Origin: Atriophallophorus winterbourni
Lineage: Eukaryota > Platyhelminthes > Trematoda > Plagiorchiida > Microphallidae
Direction of reading: 5' to 3'
DNA length: 64,000 bases
Assembly (NCBI GenBank): GCA_013407085.1
Contig: JACCGJ010016143.1
Location: 31,477 to 95,476 of the forward strand
Shown here: positions 10,201 through 19,600 of the stretch, piece after piece
Layout of the letters: each line of letters opens with the position of its first letter
Position numbering within the stretch: position 1 is the stretch's first letter
Program-made: the position numbers and the translations under genes
The notes under the pieces: generated by a model
What the model was told of the DNA's origin: nothing
The model's input: the letters and a program-made list of their open reading frames with translations, nothing else
Database searches by the model: none

Positions 10201-12175
10201 ATGAAGAAAAACAGAGGCGTGAGCAAAAATGTCAAACTGCTGGTTTACATGTTGTCAACGATATCCATGTACGAAGCATGTCTCACCGGCGGTCCTCTCA
10301 TTCCAGGTCCGTGTTCTCCAATATCTCCACGATCACCGTCATCACCTGGAGGACCTCGTTCACCATCCACACCACGAAGTCCAGGGTCACCTGCCTCACC
10401 AGCATCGCCCTTTATGATACGAATGAAAGTTTACACGTGAAAAGGATTACGACACGATCAGTTCGGGGAATCACTGGAGGGAAACTTACAGGAACTCCAG
10501 GACATCCAGCAATACCTTTAGCTCCTTTGTCTCCGGGCTCACCACTTAGACCCTGAAATTTCAATTCGGATCATCACTGGTTCTGGAATTTCCCAGAAAT
10601 TGATTATTTGAAATCGATTTTGAAACTTACATGTTCGCCGTGCATCCCTGGAGGGCCAAAATCACCCGGGATACCCTGTGAAAATTAAAACAGAAGTAAC
10701 GTTTCATGTCGCACCTCCCACCAGGAGCAACGATCACGAAAACATACCGGATCTCCCATTGGTCCCATAGGTCCATCTCTGCCAGGATCACCTTTTCTTC
10801 CTGGAAGACCAGTTGGCCCTGGTTCACCTGGGTACCCTTTGGGACCGACTGGGCCTGGATGCCCCCGTGGACCTTGTTCACCCTGTTGAGATTTACAAAA
10901 CCGGTAGGCGTTTTCAATCAGTGGGAAACTTGAATTGCTTGTAAGGCTATTGAATCGCAACATTTTTAGATGCGGTTACCGGCCCCAGTGGCTTATCAGG
11001 CATATGTTCAATGCACATGTACACATATTTGCTACGTCATTCATCATGCAAATCATTAAGGTGATCATGGGAATGGATTTTATTGAAATGCGCTGCTGTA
11101 TCGGTTTTTAGAGTGCAAACATCTCGAATTCTACTTTCCACTACCGGTTTAGGGCTGTTTGCTCTCACCCGATGGAATTAGTACGATTAGGTTCAGTGAG
11201 TCTTGCAACAGTTGACATTTGAATTTAGCTAAGCCTTTCATCGTGCAGATAATTTAAGCAAACACATGTACGCATGCAAGGAAGCAGATCTTTCGCACGA
11301 TGCTAAATTTACAAGCCATGGGTTAACACTGATCCACTTTACTTAAGAGTGCAAGTTTATGCTTGTGATAAGCGTGTTTATTCAACGGTCTAACTGGTTT
11401 AGCATTGATCTGGGTAAGAGTCGTAGGTTGAGCAACAATCAAAAAGGGCATAGGTTCAATTACACCCGCAATTTCGACTTTCTGCAATCTGATGTTTGAA
11501 CATTTATCTTGCTGATTATCACTCAAACATCTCGGTGACGATAACACGTCAATTGAGTCCACCACACATGACCTAATCGATTCAATTTATATTTGCAACA
11601 CCTTATAATCTCTTCGAACAACCACAAAAGCGTCCATAGCTCACCATCGGGCCGAGTGGACCGAAACACATGCAGGTTTGTGAATCACATCTGTCTGAAC
11701 AATTCATTTCTCTTCGAAATTGCTGTAAAGAGAGAGAGAGCAGTAGTGCGTATGATGAAACGTGGAAGAAAAAAAAACGGCGCTCGGATAAGCATTCCTG
11801 TTTTCAAACTCACCGCATGTGTTTCCGGTATAGTTGACGTTAGCAACAGTATTGCGGGGAACACCAGCAAAGAACTGAACCGTACAATTAGGAGAATAAT
11901 GGATTAAATTACATTAGCCATCCATTGGCGAAGCGCAATGTCTTGTCTTTCCAAATGATTGAAAATAGCAATCTTGGTTTCATTGTGATAAGTACGAATC
12001 TGGCATAGGCTGAAAAATGAATGAATTCATCAGCGTATTAGCTGGTACACAATGTGTGAGCACAAATGCGACTGAATAAAATCGAGGATTGTGTTTTGGT
12101 CGAATTTCGGCGAACGATTACCAAGTGTTCGTTAGTAAACTTCAGAGGCATGAGGTCTTACATGTGGTATGACAT
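1158..12175 (-). CDS. Type IV collagen alpha chain, N-terminal part (gene II), runs off window
   Basis: Second type IV collagen gene on the same strand, starting about 1.2 kb after the stop codon of gene I. Fourteen coding exons are visible: 12162-12175, 11814-11874, 11645-11722, 10748-10882, 10631-10675, 10490-10552, 10287-10409, 10160-10195, 8880-8942, 8395-8580, 7876-7929, 4961-5023, 2824-2868, 1158-1277, giving about 362 codons. It encodes a split signal peptide, a 7S start with Cys at the same four positions as gene I, and the first third of the Gly-X-Y helix. Exon sizes match gene I one for one from the 7S exon on, except 186 versus 192 nt. The chain must continue below coordinate 1, where NC1 is expected. 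It is presumably a partner or paralogue chain for gene I; whether it is alpha1-like cannot be told without NC1. Confidence 0.92.
1841..2010 (+). repeat. Local repeat family A, copy
   Basis: Shares with 30785-30985 (minus) and 57195-57560 a block running CACCCC..., GCTGTTTGCACTCATCAGG, GGACAGTAGGATCAGG, CTTGAAACAGTGGAAGAATGG, AAACAAGTTG and TTGGATAAG. It lies in the intron after gene II exon 13. No coding capacity is seen. Confidence 0.8.
2485..2625 (-). repeat. Local repeat family B, copy
   Basis: Minus-strand copy of a block also at 17100-17285, 54630-54860 and 58660-58920 (minus). Shared landmarks are GGCCTCC, CGGTCGA, ATGTACATCAC-like, AACAGTCCGATT and GAACAA-CTC. Intronic in gene II. Confidence 0.65.
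2824..2868 (-). CDS. Gene II exon 13: Gly-X-Y, 15 codons
   Basis: [15 protein letters not shown], phase 0, donor GTAAGT, acceptor ACATTTTAG. Same size as gene I exon 12. Confidence 0.88.
4961..5023 (-). CDS. Gene II exon 12: Gly-X-Y, 21 codons
   Basis: Seven triplets from [10 protein letters not shown] to GPDGPP, phase 0, donor GTAGGT, acceptor CGTTTCAG. The 2.9-kb intron before it contains the LTR fragment. Confidence 0.9.
6373..7047 (+). pseudogene. Unrecognised coding-like stretch upstream of the LTR
   Basis: Two plus-strand ORFs (6373-6729, 118 codons; 6802-7047, 81 codons) separated by a stop and frame change, ending about 50 bp before the LTR at 7095. Composition is protein-like ([31 protein letters not shown]), but I recognise no domain. 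Position before a purine run and LTR suggests the 3' part of a decayed LTR element. It may equally be chance. Confidence 0.3.
7095..7284 (+). mobile_element. LTR of a retrotransposon
   Basis: 190 bp starting TGTAGTATAGAC and ending AACA, homologous along its length to the solo LTR at 57311-57499 (shared ACTATCGAT, GTGTTATTCATTCATTCG, ATACACGAGTTCAGTTACGG). Directly upstream is a purine run, GAAAGGTGGGAGG, like a polypurine tract, which would make it a 3' LTR. Downstream is a gag-like start, which would make it a 5' LTR. The flanking 5-mers do not match, so it is not a clean solo LTR. Confidence 0.65.
7411..7581 (+). CDS. Gag-like 56-codon ORF after LTR
   Basis: ATG 127 nt after the LTR end opens [18 protein letters not shown] and runs to TAA at 7581, rich in Ser, Gln, Glu and Asn with no hydrophobic core. 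The position fits the truncated start of a gag gene of an LTR retrotransposon. No zinc knuckle or protease is left. It sits in a gene II intron on the opposite strand and is probably dead. Confidence 0.35.
   Translation: MSEATATSRSDSVAEVETTAQGQTQNVRLRIDENGKQNLFAEQKANAPRELVQNNR
7876..7929 (-). CDS. Gene II exon 11: Gly-X-Y, 18 codons
   Basis: Six triplets from [10 protein letters not shown] to GERGDR, phase 0, donor GTAAGT, acceptor TTTTGCAG. Confidence 0.92.
8395..8580 (-). CDS. Gene II exon 10: Gly-X-Y with two interruptions, 62 codons
   Basis: [10 protein letters not shown], then a break ([13 protein letters not shown]), Gly-X-Y, and a second break ([18 protein letters not shown]) with a Cys and an N-C-S sequon. 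Phase 0, donor GTAAGA, acceptor CTACACAG. Counterpart of gene I exon 9 but two codons shorter, the only size difference in the series. Confidence 0.92.
8880..8942 (-). CDS. Gene II exon 9: Gly-X-Y, 21 codons
   Basis: Seven triplets from [10 protein letters not shown] to GQQGTR, phase 0, donor GTAAGT, acceptor TCTTGCAG. Same size as gene I exon 8. Confidence 0.92.
10160..10195 (-). CDS. Gene II exon 8: Gly-X-Y, 12 codons
   Basis: [12 protein letters not shown], phase 0, donor GTAAAA, acceptor CATCTCAG. A mini-exon of the same size as gene I exon 7. Confidence 0.88.
10287..10409 (-). CDS. Gene II exon 7: Gly-X-Y, 41 codons
   Basis: [10 protein letters not shown] to GMRGPP with a two-residue insertion near the end (GPGMRG), phase 0, donor GTGAGA, acceptor CATAAAG. 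Same length as gene I exon 6, with the imperfection at the same triplet. Confidence 0.92.
10490..10552 (-). CDS. Gene II exon 6: Gly-X-Y, 21 codons with Cys
   Basis: Seven triplets from [10 protein letters not shown] to GCPGVP, phase 0, with Cys at codon 17 as in gene I exon 5. Donor GTAAGT, acceptor AATTTCAG. Confidence 0.92.
10631..10675 (-). CDS. Gene II exon 5: Gly-X-Y, 15 codons
   Basis: [15 protein letters not shown], phase 0, donor GTAAGT, acceptor TTTTCACAG. Same length as gene I exon 4. Confidence 0.9.
10748..10882 (-). CDS. Gene II exon 4: Gly-X-Y, 45 codons
   Basis: Fifteen unbroken triplets from [10 protein letters not shown] to GPMGDP, phase 0, donor GTATGT, acceptor CTCAACAG. 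Same length as gene I exon 3. Confidence 0.93.
11645..11722 (-). CDS. Gene II exon 3: 7S domain start
   Basis: Twenty-six codons starting [19 protein letters not shown], with Cys at 8, 12, 17 and 19 exactly as in gene I. The acceptor has a strong CT-rich tract (CTCTCTCTCTTTACAG) and the donor is GTGAGC. Phase 0 at both ends. Lies in the spacer-like part of the gene and is too short for most ORF scans. Confidence 0.88.
11814..11874 (-). CDS. Gene II exon 2: signal peptide core
   Basis: Encodes [19 protein letters not shown] after the acceptor GGTTCAG, ending in Ala at a GTGAGT donor in phase 0, the same junction as the signal exon of gene I. It reaches an in-frame stop upstream without an ATG, hence the proposed short exon 1. 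Confidence 0.72.
12162..12175 (-). CDS. Gene II exon 1 (proposed): first codons of signal peptide
   Basis: The next exon has no in-frame ATG, so an upstream start is needed. ATG at 12175 followed by TCA TAC CAC AT and a GTAAGA donor ends in phase 2, which joins the acceptor at 11874 to give [18 protein letters not shown], a good signal peptide. Inferred from phase and motif fit only. Confidence 0.5.
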
Positions 12176-13076
12176 AACCTACCGGACAAGACGCAGATCT
12201 ACTGCAACTCCAGTGTGAAAATTTCTATAAATGTTGAGAGTTTAAACAGGCCAATGGCAGCCAGAAGCAAAACAACCATTGCCTAATGTATCTGCGAAAC
12301 GGAATACTACTGCTCTATCGTAGTTGCTCCTCCTAATAGTTGGGTCAATGTCTATGCGTACGGGGATGACACGGGTTTCAGCATTTCTCGAAACTTAATT
12401 CAAGCGGTTGAAATCAAAACAATCTAGAAGAAATTAATATAAATCGTGAGCATCGTAACACAACGAACTTTGATAAGGATTTCAGTACAGCGCAAGGTGA
12501 ATAGTTCGGTCCTACATCATCTGCCCGACACCGAGTGTAACAGGAGGATGCGTTCTCTATGGCTTGCACGCCCCCCCACAACGTGTCACAAAGACTTCAT
12601 TGGGGCATTTTGAAGACGTCTGAGGTAATGGTCTTCAAAATATTTAGACCCAACTTATGCGTTCAAAAACGATGGCTTCGTGATCACCTATTATAATAGT
12701 CAACATCGATCGAACTATTTTAATCAATATCATGTGACATTGATGTCCTTTTAAGACTTGATATTGATCACATTCATTGCTCATATTTCAGTTTACTTAT
12801 GTCAGTATTGTACAGCTTGGTGTGAAATGCCGAAAGGGATATGTTACGCTCCTTTGGTATCTTTTATTCACAAAAATAGGAATTTGCAGGCAAATATTGT
12901 TCTGTGTCGAATTGTCTACAGTTGTCTATTAGTACCGAAGAATCAAGTCATGCTAAGTGAAACTATTCAGCTGAGTCCTTACAAGACCGAATGGTTCTGC
13001 CAATGATGAAACGTACAAAACATCCAATGAAACGTACCATGCATGCAATAAAAGTAAGAAGTTCAATGGTTTAAGG
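12176..13076. other. Intergenic spacer between the two collagen genes
   Basis: No collagen exon or recognisable gene. It must contain the end of gene I transcription and the promoter and 5' UTR of gene II. No clear TATA box upstream of 12175 was recognised. An 82-codon plus-strand ORF (12758-13006) resembles nothing I know. Confidence 0.5.
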
Positions 13077-13082
13077 TTTATT
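13077..13082 (-). terminator. Candidate poly(A) signal of gene I
   Basis: AATAAA on the minus strand about 310 nt after the stop codon. It is the first full AATAAA I see downstream. This would leave roughly 0.9 kb before the first coding base of gene II. Confidence 0.45.
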
Positions 13083-13390
13083 AGAAGTAAAATAACAAAA
13101 TGCGACATCGGTCAACTGAATTCCACAACAAAACAATAATCTTCTTGAATGAAATTCGCGTCAAACATAAAACTCGTACGTGAAGTATTATCTATGAAAA
13201 GCAAAATACTCGAATGATTGAACTTTTCTAGTTCAACATTTCGGTGGAATCAATGGAATAATAAATCTTGAAAATCGAGTTGAAAGCAAAGATTAAGAAA
13301 GCTAAGCCCAATCAATAAAAAGCGTTTTGTGTTACTAAGTTGAAATCTCGGTCATCAGAGGTGGTACGTGTGAAGTCGTCATCATCAGTC

Positions 13391-13657
13391 TCAGTATGGC
13401 ACTTTCATACACACACGACATTTACTGACGTTGTTCAAAATCGGTCCCTCCGTCGGTCTCATTGAAAATCCTTGCGGCTTTTCGAACTGACTTTCCGGCG
13501 GATTCAGCGCGCGCAGGTAGTAGACTTTGGCGTCGGACCAATAATGGCACATGCCTACGTTGTTGTTACACTCGATTACCGGGGAATAGCGGAACTGTTC
13601 CATGCAACTGCCAGGCGAGGAAAGCTGTTGTCCTCCGCCATGTTTTCCCGTCGTATG
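13391..13657 (-). CDS. Gene I exon 31: NC1 end and stop codon
   Basis: Starts [18 protein letters not shown], then the remaining second-half Cys (IEC, MCHY, KCRVC), ending CMKVPY and TGA at 13391. Enters in phase 0 from acceptor ATTTGTAG. The coding start lies upstream of any in-frame Met, so the exon is longer than a Met-started ORF suggests. Where most chains have SFWLAT this one has VYYLRA. N-V-S sequon near the end. Confidence 0.95.
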   Translation of the reverse strand, partial: HTTGKHGGGQQLSSPGSCMEQFRYSPVIECNNNVGMCHYWSDAKVYYLRALNPPESQFEKPQGFSMRPTEGPILNNVSKCRVCMKVPY

Positions 13658-16600
13658 CTACAAATGCGAAGAGCGGGAAGATGAAGTGAGGTGTGTAATC
13701 GAACAATTTCAACACGCAAGCTATCGGACGATTAGAAACGGCACTTGTATTAGCGGGTTTGTTTTGTATCTAAAAATTGAGTGAATTGAGTGTTAGGCGA
13801 GTTTGATTATATTATAGGCTATAATTAAGTAAAGTTCCTTAAAAGAAAGCAGTGAGATCTGAGATAGTTCAAATTACAGACACGTTGATTAACAACATTC
13901 CAAATCGATTTTTAGTATTACAACGACCAAAAAATCTATAGTTAGAACGTATATTAGGTCTAGGAATCACTCAGGGCTACAAGTTTTATGGTCCTCCACT
14001 AAGCCAGATGCTCGACTCCCGATTATTGTCTGTACGCATCTTGCCGTTGAAGTTTTGGGTGGTGTACTTTCTTGCATTTAGACACCAAAAGCATATTTTC
14101 AGGCTAGACAGCATACAGACTGCAATCCATGAAACCTCGTTTGATCGTCGTATAACTTATCACCAGTGCGTTTACATAACTTTAAATTTTTACCCAATAG
14201 AAATTATGGAATCTAGTTATGAACTGCCAAATCTACTCATCAGTTTCTACATCCCCATAAAAAAATCTACATCGAGGGATTGGAGCATATATCACAACGA
14301 GTTCGAGGTTTGTGAACTAGTTGTTTCATGTTTGGTGTGAGTAGAAAAGGATGAGACAAGTAAGAAACTTAGCAATTAAGTATGCATGGAAAATCGCTGA
14401 TGTTGGCTTGTGTCTTCCAAGTTTTTATTCAATTCATCCTGGTTCTGACTTTTTATGAAGTATTGTAGTAATCCATCGTCAGTGTTGTAACTTAACCTAC
14501 CTCTTCATTTGCATTGACGCAAATGAGTATTTTTTCCAATCCCGTAGGTTAAGTCCATGTAAATGTGTGTGGGCAGATGTCATTGAACAAGTGGTCGTGC
14601 CAAACTTATTCCACAGTGGTTTACAAGTTCAACTGGTTAACCTATCTCTGTGATGCGTTTTAGATAACCTTCCGCCGTGTAACGAGAAAAATAAGCGGAA
14701 CGGTGATACATCTGTCGTTTTGATCCGTCTAAACTCTCATCTCTAAAACTTGAGGAATCTGGCTGTGAAGATAAAAATCGTATATAGCGCGTGCTTACTA
14801 CGTGCCCAAGTGTATGGCTGCGAAACCTATACCAATCACGGAAGGAACGAATGGAATCTTAATACTATCAATGTACGGAACAGCTATCGTACCTTAAATA
14901 TATCATGGACAGATAGATTAACGGTGCAGAAATGTTCTCTGAGGCTCGTCTATATTCACTCCATTGCGACAGTTTCACATACACGCTCTGAGCTACTCCA
15001 AATATCTACTCTATGAGGAACTGGAATCTGGAATTCTACCTTCGGGTAGGCCACAACTACCGTACAACGACGTTTGGAAAAGCGATATGAATGCATGCAT
15101 GAATGAATAAAGTTAGTGCTCAGTTATTGAATATTCATCGTTTGCTTTGCCGAACATACATATAAGGTATCGGAAATGCGATTCGTCATTTTCAGACTGG
15201 AGATGTGCGGGTGTTGCAGTAGGCTGATTAAACGGCGATCACGTCAACACAGAACAAACTTTTGTGAATCAATCAAGATAACACATATTACTGTGAAAGT
15301 TGTAAAACCTTGTGAGGCACGCAATCAAAATGTAATTCCTATGTAGAACCATTTTTACCATCGAGCGAAGGAGGCCAACAAAAGGTGCTACTAAAAGAAC
15401 TTCCATTGAAGGAATCTTGATGTCACACAACAACGATGCTAATTAGTGGTGCTCAACTCACCAGCATTAAGCTAAATCCAGCCCACAATTCTTTCCATGT
15501 ATTCGGACACGGATCCAATTGCTCTGCTTGGCTATGGAATGCAAACACATGGGTTGGGGCTTCGCAGACGGCACATCGCGCGATTCGATCCATGGTCTCA
15601 TTTACCGGTAATGGCTGATTGGATCGCGGTACCGCTGTAGCAAGCCAATAGGAGCGCTCGTGACGCATATTTGACTGGCACATCGAATCGCGTTCACACT
15701 GCGTTAGAGGAAGACCACTAAATCGAACCAGGCATGAGCTGGGGGTTCCTGATAGGAAGTGGATGGAATATAGATACAAATGCGGGATAAACGATAATGC
15801 AAAATATAGAAAACTAACGTGCATCAGACAGATTGTAAAATTATCATCACTTCTTGCGCTTATATTTGACAATAACATCAGCGAATTTTCGATGCCGTTA
15901 ACAATATTAGGGAGGATGAAATTCCAAGGGCTGCGGTGTGCGACACAGTCCCTGTTTAACTTCATGACACTGTGTGAAGTCCGATTTCTCTAGAAACAAT
16001 TGATATTTTATATACGAAGCATATCCATCTGATTTAAAGAAAAACCCCTCGATGCTCTATAGAGCTCGTGTTTCTGAGATGGCTGTTCGACTGCGGAAGA
16101 CAGACTTCACGAATTCGCACTCACGTTGTGAACCATAGAATATTATTCAGAAGCAAGCCATATGGAAATAAGGTACCGGCGTCTCTCTAGAGCGTATTGA
16201 CTGTATTCAGCTTCGTTTTAAAAAAATCTATCAAAGATAATAATACTACGGCTCAGTAACCGGATTGGATCTCAGGTGTTATATAAAATAACAGCAGGGT
16301 TTTCATGCTCGTTTGTCTTTTCGAACCTCTCATTGAACTTATAAAATGGATAGTTTATCCCAACTCGACTCTCGGGAAACAATGCATATTCCACTAAATA
16401 TCAGTTGAAAGGTGGTGTTCAATTGAAGTGAACAATATGATCTTGGATTCAGTTCGACGGTGATTGATATTGTCCCAGCATACTGAAAGGCCTTCGCTTG
16501 TTTCTCTCACTTTGAATTAAAAAATGACTTAATGTAATCTTTTCGTTCAATAAGAAAAAAATCGGTAAACTGTAATCACCTTCCGGTGAGTAGAAAAGCA

Positions 16601-19600
16601 TCATCACATACAGTGTGATGAAGGATGCACAATTAAATCTACCGGTAGCCTCAGTGAACAAATGTGACAAGACTCTGGAGAACATATTCATATACTACAA
16701 GAGATTTTAAAAGTCTCTTAGTTTCGTCGGAACTATTAACAACATCTGCAGATACTAGATCGTGCGTAGCATAATGGAACTGGCACCACCGGCTGATGGT
16801 TATATTTTTGTCCAGTCTTTGAAATCCTGATTGAATGCACACTTACTCAATTCAAATTTGTGTTGCTCGATGATATTGTCAGCTTGTACGCAGCCTTAAT
16901 TTACGTGAGCTTGACGTAGTTTACTTTATCGTACCTCTCGGCCAACTCTGCCCCGATTCACTCGAAAATGAGCACCGTATTGGCATGTGGTAAATGTAGT
17001 CCTCATAATCGAGTGCTCCATGGTTCAAACCCCATCGAAAACCATACATTTCCATCATACACAAGCATACGTTGAACAACAATGTTGTTGACCTCATTTG
17101 ATCGATATCCACCAGGGATGTACATTACAAGCATACGATGTTCAGATGCTCCACAGCGTTTCTCATGATTAAACAGTCCGATTTTGGAGGAACAATTTCT
17201 CCCCCAATGTGCACAGCGATAAGCAGTACTCGGTCGATCAGCAGCATATGCAGCTATCCGTGTGATCCGCGTTAGGCGGCCGAGGACAGCATCTGCTCTT
17301 CTCCAACTGACGCGATGATAGCAATAAAATTAACTGCCAAAAGGTAACTCTGTGCTTCGTAAGTGAAATAAAATCTTATATGCCTCTTCACCCCAATAAA
17401 GCCAGAGATATACCCCAATCCTATGGGGGATAGCGGCTTGATAGGGTGAAAAAATCCACTACAATGTTCTTCCTATGAAATATCAGATGGGAATTAAGTG
17501 GATCTTATAAATGAATGTTTCATCGACCGGAATTATAAAAAAAATATTTTCCTATTTGTTCATTAGAAAATTTGGGCACGTAGAACCAGTGAATTTATCT
17601 GTGACATGAATTGCCATAAGAAATTTAATTTTGTACATTTTTTTAACTGATTGCATTGCGCTAGCCTATTAATCCATGAAACCTCACGGTTCTGTCGCGG
17701 GCGTTATAACAAAAATAAACTTCGGCGCAAGAGTGCATATTTATTGGCAATCGTGCAACTCCAAGGCTCATAACCTTAATTCGGCGGAGTAGCCTTTCAA
17801 TAAACATGTTTTAAATTTGAAGAAGATTCAAGAACAAACAAAATAAACGAGTTATTTATTTAAAGGTTATGCGCTGAGTTACAAGGCAAGAGCGTGAACA
17901 AAATAGTACTTACCGAGGTCCATGCTAACTAAATCATCTACTCCTCCCCCCATTACATAACTATAACCGGTGAAGAGTTTATTTGTTCCTTCGGGACAAG
18001 TTGGATCAAGTACTTCAGGATCTTGGTAATGTCTGGCAAAAAGTATGGATGAATAATTGCTTTGACCGGCTTCACCCTTAGGGCCAGGTGGACCAGGCAT
18101 TCCTGCCTCACCCATCTCTCCAGGTGGCCCGTCTTCACCGGTATCACCTCGCTCTCCCGGTTCGCCTTCCTCGCCACGTTCTCCTTCAATAAGACCAGGC
18201 TGCCCCTTCTCTCCCTTTTCACCAGGATCACCGGGTTCTCCAGTTTCACCATCTGCCCCAGGGTCGCCAACTTCGCCGGGTTCACCCGGATCACCCATCT
18301 GATGCGCTTCACCCTTTTCACCGGAGCCGAAACTACCGGGAACCCCCTTAGGCCCCATCAGCCCAGGATCTCCTGCATCACCTTTAGGTCCAGTTTCTCC
18401 ACGGTCACCACGAGGTCCTACGTCACCCGGTAGACCTTCTGGTCCATCAACTCCAGGTTGCCCGTCTTCACCAGGAGCGCCTTCCGAACCTTTCTCTCCT
18501 TTGACTCCATCTGGCCCTATTGGTCCTTCCAAACCCGTGATACCTTGATCACCATGATCACCGTCTTCTCCGCGTTCACCTCTTTCACCAACGTCACCAT
18601 CTCTTGCTACCAAGCCATCTGGTCCCGGTACTCCTGCATCTCCAGGTTCACCTATGATAAAAATAGAGACATATATCTGTCGTGGAATTGTTTTAATTAT
18701 TAAATCCATTTAAAATAAAACAGTACTTTAATGAGCTGCAAATCTTTAGTTTGATTATCTCATTTGCAATTTATTATACTTTCGAGAATTTGATCAGGAA
18801 ACTAACCGTATTCGGTGGTCATATGAATTCATTAACCATGAATCCCTCGACCACAGCAAAACAATATTCAACACATGAAGCTCAGTCACTAATAATTTGG
18901 GTCGATGCAATGTAATTTACCTATGCTTCCAGGTTCACCCATGTATCCGTCTTCGCCAGGTTCCCCAGGAGGTCCCATTTCCGCTGGTCCAGGTAGACCC
19001 TTTGGTCCTTGATCGCCATCTTTTCCTGAATTGCGAGAAAAACATTGGATGGTAACCAACAGAAAGAATTGATTTAGAAGAATTACGTATAATACTAAGC
19101 TGTTTTAAGAAAGTAAGTGCTCCGTTTTATGATGGAAAACAATTGTTCATGGTTCTGATTAATATGCAGTGAGTAGCAGTTGTGCGGGAGATATGAGCCA
19201 AATAATACAGTAGTGAAAAATAATTCATTAAAGATGAGAGAAGTAGGATAGTCATTTGACTTTATATTTTAGGCAATTTACAAATATAAAATATTCGAAG
19301 CTACTGTGGGAATTACCGTGTTATGCTACGTGGGTTAAATTCGTATCAATACAATGCGTAAAATACCACTTTGAACTTTCAATGAAGGAATATTTACTGG
19401 GATTTGGATAAAAGCCAATGAAAGTAACCTTACCGTGAAGGCCTGGTTCACCCGGTGGCCCCGAGTTGCCGGCTATTCCCATTGGACCACGTTCTCCTTT
19501 TTGTCCTGGAGGACAATCTTCTGCGTTTGGCCCCTTTTCTCCGGGAGCACCAGGTACACCTTTGTGTCCCAAGTCGCCCACTTCCCCTTTTGGGCCTTGG

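Noticed and set aside
11814..11874. Initiator Met supplied by trans-spliced leader at the exon 11874 acceptor
   Set aside because: A leader ending in AUG placed directly at this acceptor would read the wrong frame; the 14-nt upstream exon fits without it.
14008..14340. 110-codon plus-strand ORF in the last intron of gene I
   Set aside because: No domain, no conserved neighbour and composition like translated AT-rich intron; length alone is not enough.
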